Positions 62,353 through 64,000 of a stretch of 64,000 bases of DNA are shown one piece after another. Source of the stretch: Bacteroides stercorirosoris (GTDB lineage: Bacteria > Bacteroidota > Bacteroidia > Bacteroidales > Bacteroidaceae); assembly GCF_900142015.1 (NCBI RefSeq), contig NZ_FQZN01000003.1, forward strand, positions 248,001 through 312,000, in the 5' to 3' direction. Each line of letters begins with the position of its first letter. Position 1 is the stretch's first letter. The notes beneath the pieces were generated by a model. That model saw only the letters and a list, made by a program, of their open reading frames with translations. It made no database searches and had not been told where the DNA came from. The translations under genes and the position numbers were made by a program.

Positions 62353-64000
62353 TTAATAGCCGTTGTATTCCATATCGAGTGCGGGCCAGGTGGGGTCGGT
62401 GGTGAGCCAGATATTATCCAAATGCATCCTCCAACCACTTACACTGATGCCGTAGGCAGGCGTGGCGGAGGCATCGTAGAGGGTGGTGGATACAGGGTAA
62501 TTGATGCCACTCTGCACTATTACATTCCTTATCTCCCTCTCTCCCGGCGACCTGTTATAGACAATATCCCCTGATGCCGCCTCAAGCCCCGACGTCCCGG
62601 CGCCTCCGTTTCCCGCACCGAAACAAAGATTTGTGTTCCTATCGTTATTATATCCCCCTATAATAGCGCCTGCATAACCTTTTGCCTTGCTGCCTGTGGT
62701 GGCGGCTGTGGCTGTACCCCGGGCATAACTGTATTGGAGGTATCCCCTATCCTTGTTATACCCCACCAGCCCACCGGCATAAGCGTTCACGGCATCGGTG
62801 CCCGTATAGGTGACACTTACGTTGCCCGTCGCCATGCATGCTTGGATGTAGGAATCATTGGGTTCGCTGGCGTAACTGTTGCGTCCGGCTATCCCCCCGG
62901 CGCAGAGGGCCTGAGTATCCGTCGATGTCCCCGCCCCGGTGAGGCTCACCTCGCCCTCGGACTGGCAGGCAAAGAGGGTACTAGCCTCGCGATTATCTCC
63001 CACGATTCCCCCCGCATAGGCCCAGCCGTCGCCTTTCAGCGTCACATCCGCCTTGATGTTCACCTTCGTGCGGCAACGGTTGATGGAACAGCCGTCGCTC
63101 TCGCCCACCAGCCCGCCGAACCTGGCGCTACTGCCGGACAATGTGGCTTCTATCGTTCCCTCCGCCGAGCAAAGGGTCACCGTTCCGCTATGGACATAGC
63201 CGGCAAGAGCGCCGGTGCATAAGCCAGTCGTGCCCGTTATCCGTACATCCCGCAGGTGGATGCCCGTCAGCAAGGCGTTGCCAGTGATAGAGCCGAAGAG
63301 CCCGTTATTACCCGTCCCGTGATTGGATTTGATGCGCAGCCCCGAGATGGTATACCCGTTGCCGCAATAGATGCCTTCGTAGGTGGGAGCGTAGACGCCT
63401 ACCTTGCTGCCTATCGGCACCCAGTCCTCCGCCAGCTTTTGCAAGTCGGGGTGGGCGGACCGGGCAAGGTCTTGCAGGTCGATGTCCGCCGTTTGCAGGG
63501 CGTTGAGTTCGGTCTGTGCCGTGTTGCCCGTCACCCCGTCGCCGTTCACATCGCGGGCAAACCGTGCCAGGTCTTCCGCCGTGCGAATCAGCCGGAACTC
63601 CTTCTTGTCAATCTTCGTGGTAAGGATGCCGTCCTGCCAGGGCACGTCGCTGCCGGTCACCGTCACTGCCAGGCGGTTCGCCTCCACGGTCACGTTGTAG
63701 ACGTATTCGTGTCCGCCCTTCAGCATGCTGCCGCTCGCCGCCATATGCCCCAGTTCGGTGCCATCGGAGAGCCGGACTTTGATGAATGCTTTCCCGCTTA
63801 CGTCCTGCGGGGGCATCAGGGCTTCGTAAGCTACGACGTAGCCCGTGGGGGTGTCGGCACAGCGGTGGGGCGTGATGGTTTGCGGTTGCAAGCCATTAGG
63901 TTCAGGCTTATGGGCTGTCAATGTCCCGTTCTGCGGGTCGATGTCCGCTCTTGTAAAAAGGTTCTTGTCGCCCAACAGCACGGAGGCGCCTACCACGTCC
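62353..64000 (-). CDS. Fimbrillin/GLUG-repeat surface protein, N-terminus outside the window
   Basis: The frame is open to the window edge; about 549 residues are seen, and the GTG at 63996 is probably internal. The first part visible has a fimbrillin end domain (GYVVAYEALMPPQDVSGKAF, GGHEYVYNVTVEANRLAVTV). Then a linker carries FRLIRTAEDLARFARDVNGD, and the rest is made of GLUG-type beta repeats (GLRIKSNHGTGNNGLFGSIT, GGLVGESDGCSINRC, GGIVGDNREASTLFACQSEG, GGLVGYNKDRGYLQYSYARG). GLUG repeats build adhesin-like surface rods. It ends 51 nt before the fimbrillin lipoprotein gene. Confidence 0.82.
   Translation of the reverse strand, partial: DVVGASVLLGDKNLFTRADIDPQNGTLTAHKPEPNGLQPQTITPHRCADTPTGYVVAYEALMPPQDVSGKAFIKVRLSDGTELGHMAASGSMLKGGHEYVYNVTVEANRLAVTVTGSDVPWQDGILTTKIDKKEFRLIRTAEDLARFARDVNGDGVTGNTAQTELNALQTADIDLQDLARSAHPDLQKLAEDWVPIGSKVGVYAPTYEGIYCGNGYTISGLRIKSNHGTGNNGLFGSITGNALLTGIHLRDVRITGTTGLCTGALAGYVHSGTVTLCSAEGTIEATLSGSSARFGGLVGESDGCSINRCRTKVNIKADVTLKGDGWAYAGGIVGDNREASTLFACQSEGEVSLTGAGTSTDTQALCAGGIAGRNSYASEPNDSYIQACMATGNVSVTYTGTDAVNAYAGGLVGYNKDRGYLQYSYARGTATAATTGSKAKGYAGAIIGGYNNDRNTNLCFGAGNGGAGTSGLEAASGDIVYNRSPGEREIRNVIVQSGINYPVSTTLYDASATPAYGISVSGWRMHLDNIWLTTDPTWPALDMEYNGY

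Noticed and set aside
1..64000. tRNA, rRNA or riboswitch genes
   Set aside because: I looked for tRNA- and rRNA-like and cobalamin-riboswitch-like conserved words in intergenic DNA, including upstream of the corrinoid genes, and saw none.

Overview
The window looks like a Bacteroides chromosome, probably a gut species. The grounds are adjacent SusC/SusD-type genes, a hybrid two-component system (HTCS), TAnnTTTG-type -7 boxes, fimbrillin lipoproteins, DUF6078 and DUF3826 proteins and weak Shine-Dalgarno sequences. Most of it is one large pectin-type polysaccharide utilisation locus (PUL), with a mobile or defence-like segment in the middle and an unrelated surface-protein region at the right end. 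I did not identify the species.

Layout. 1-14.8 kb (+): the end of a SASA-type acetylesterase, a DUF5703 protein, a GH2 enzyme, an HTCS regulator, a PL1 pectate lyase and a beta-helix/DUF6298 protein. 14.9-16.4 kb: an ECF sigma factor, a 77-residue anti-sigma-like protein and a DUF6078 protein. 16.4-21.9 kb: a secreted TIM-barrel isomerase-like protein, a broken Abi gene, an AAA-ATPase/nuclease-like gene on the minus strand, and two arrays of 22-bp repeats. 21.9-31.1 kb (+): SusC, SusD, DUF3826, PL1, DUF3826. 31.2-49.9 kb (+): a closely spaced run of GH43-like, BNR/MGH1-like, GH78, GH28, STN-esterase-DUF3826, rhamnose-mutarotase-like lipoprotein, GH31, UroD-like methyltransferase, Na+/solute symporter, corrinoid protein, second UroD-like (MtaA/MtbA-like) methyltransferase and a MetH-activation-domain protein, ending at a strong terminator. 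50.0-59.6 kb (-): GH95, GH105, GH140-like and a GH78-BNR fusion. 60.0-64.0 kb: an Rpn/PDDEXK family nuclease and two fimbrillin/GLUG surface proteins (the second cut by the window end).

How it works together (inference). Secreted PL1, GH28, GH105, GH78, GH2, GH43, GH95 and GH140-like enzymes with esterases would dismantle a branched, esterified pectin (rhamnogalacturonan, apiogalacturonan or RG-II-like) and SusCD would import the oligosaccharides.

The two most unusual systems are these. (1) Eight copies of a 26-bp two-block element, GATTACA (or GAGTACA/GGGTACA), then exactly 15 nt, then CGTC, with a T-rich spacer. Each lies just upstream of a PUL transcription unit on either strand. Its -35/-10 geometry and short distance to the start codons fit promoters of an ECF sigma factor, most simply the one encoded in the locus. 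(2) A corrinoid-dependent methyl-transfer module (two UroD-type methyltransferases, corrinoid protein, reactivation-type protein) joined to a cytoplasmic GH31 glycosidase and a sugar-type symporter. This suggests uptake, cleavage and O-demethylation of a methylated plant sugar.
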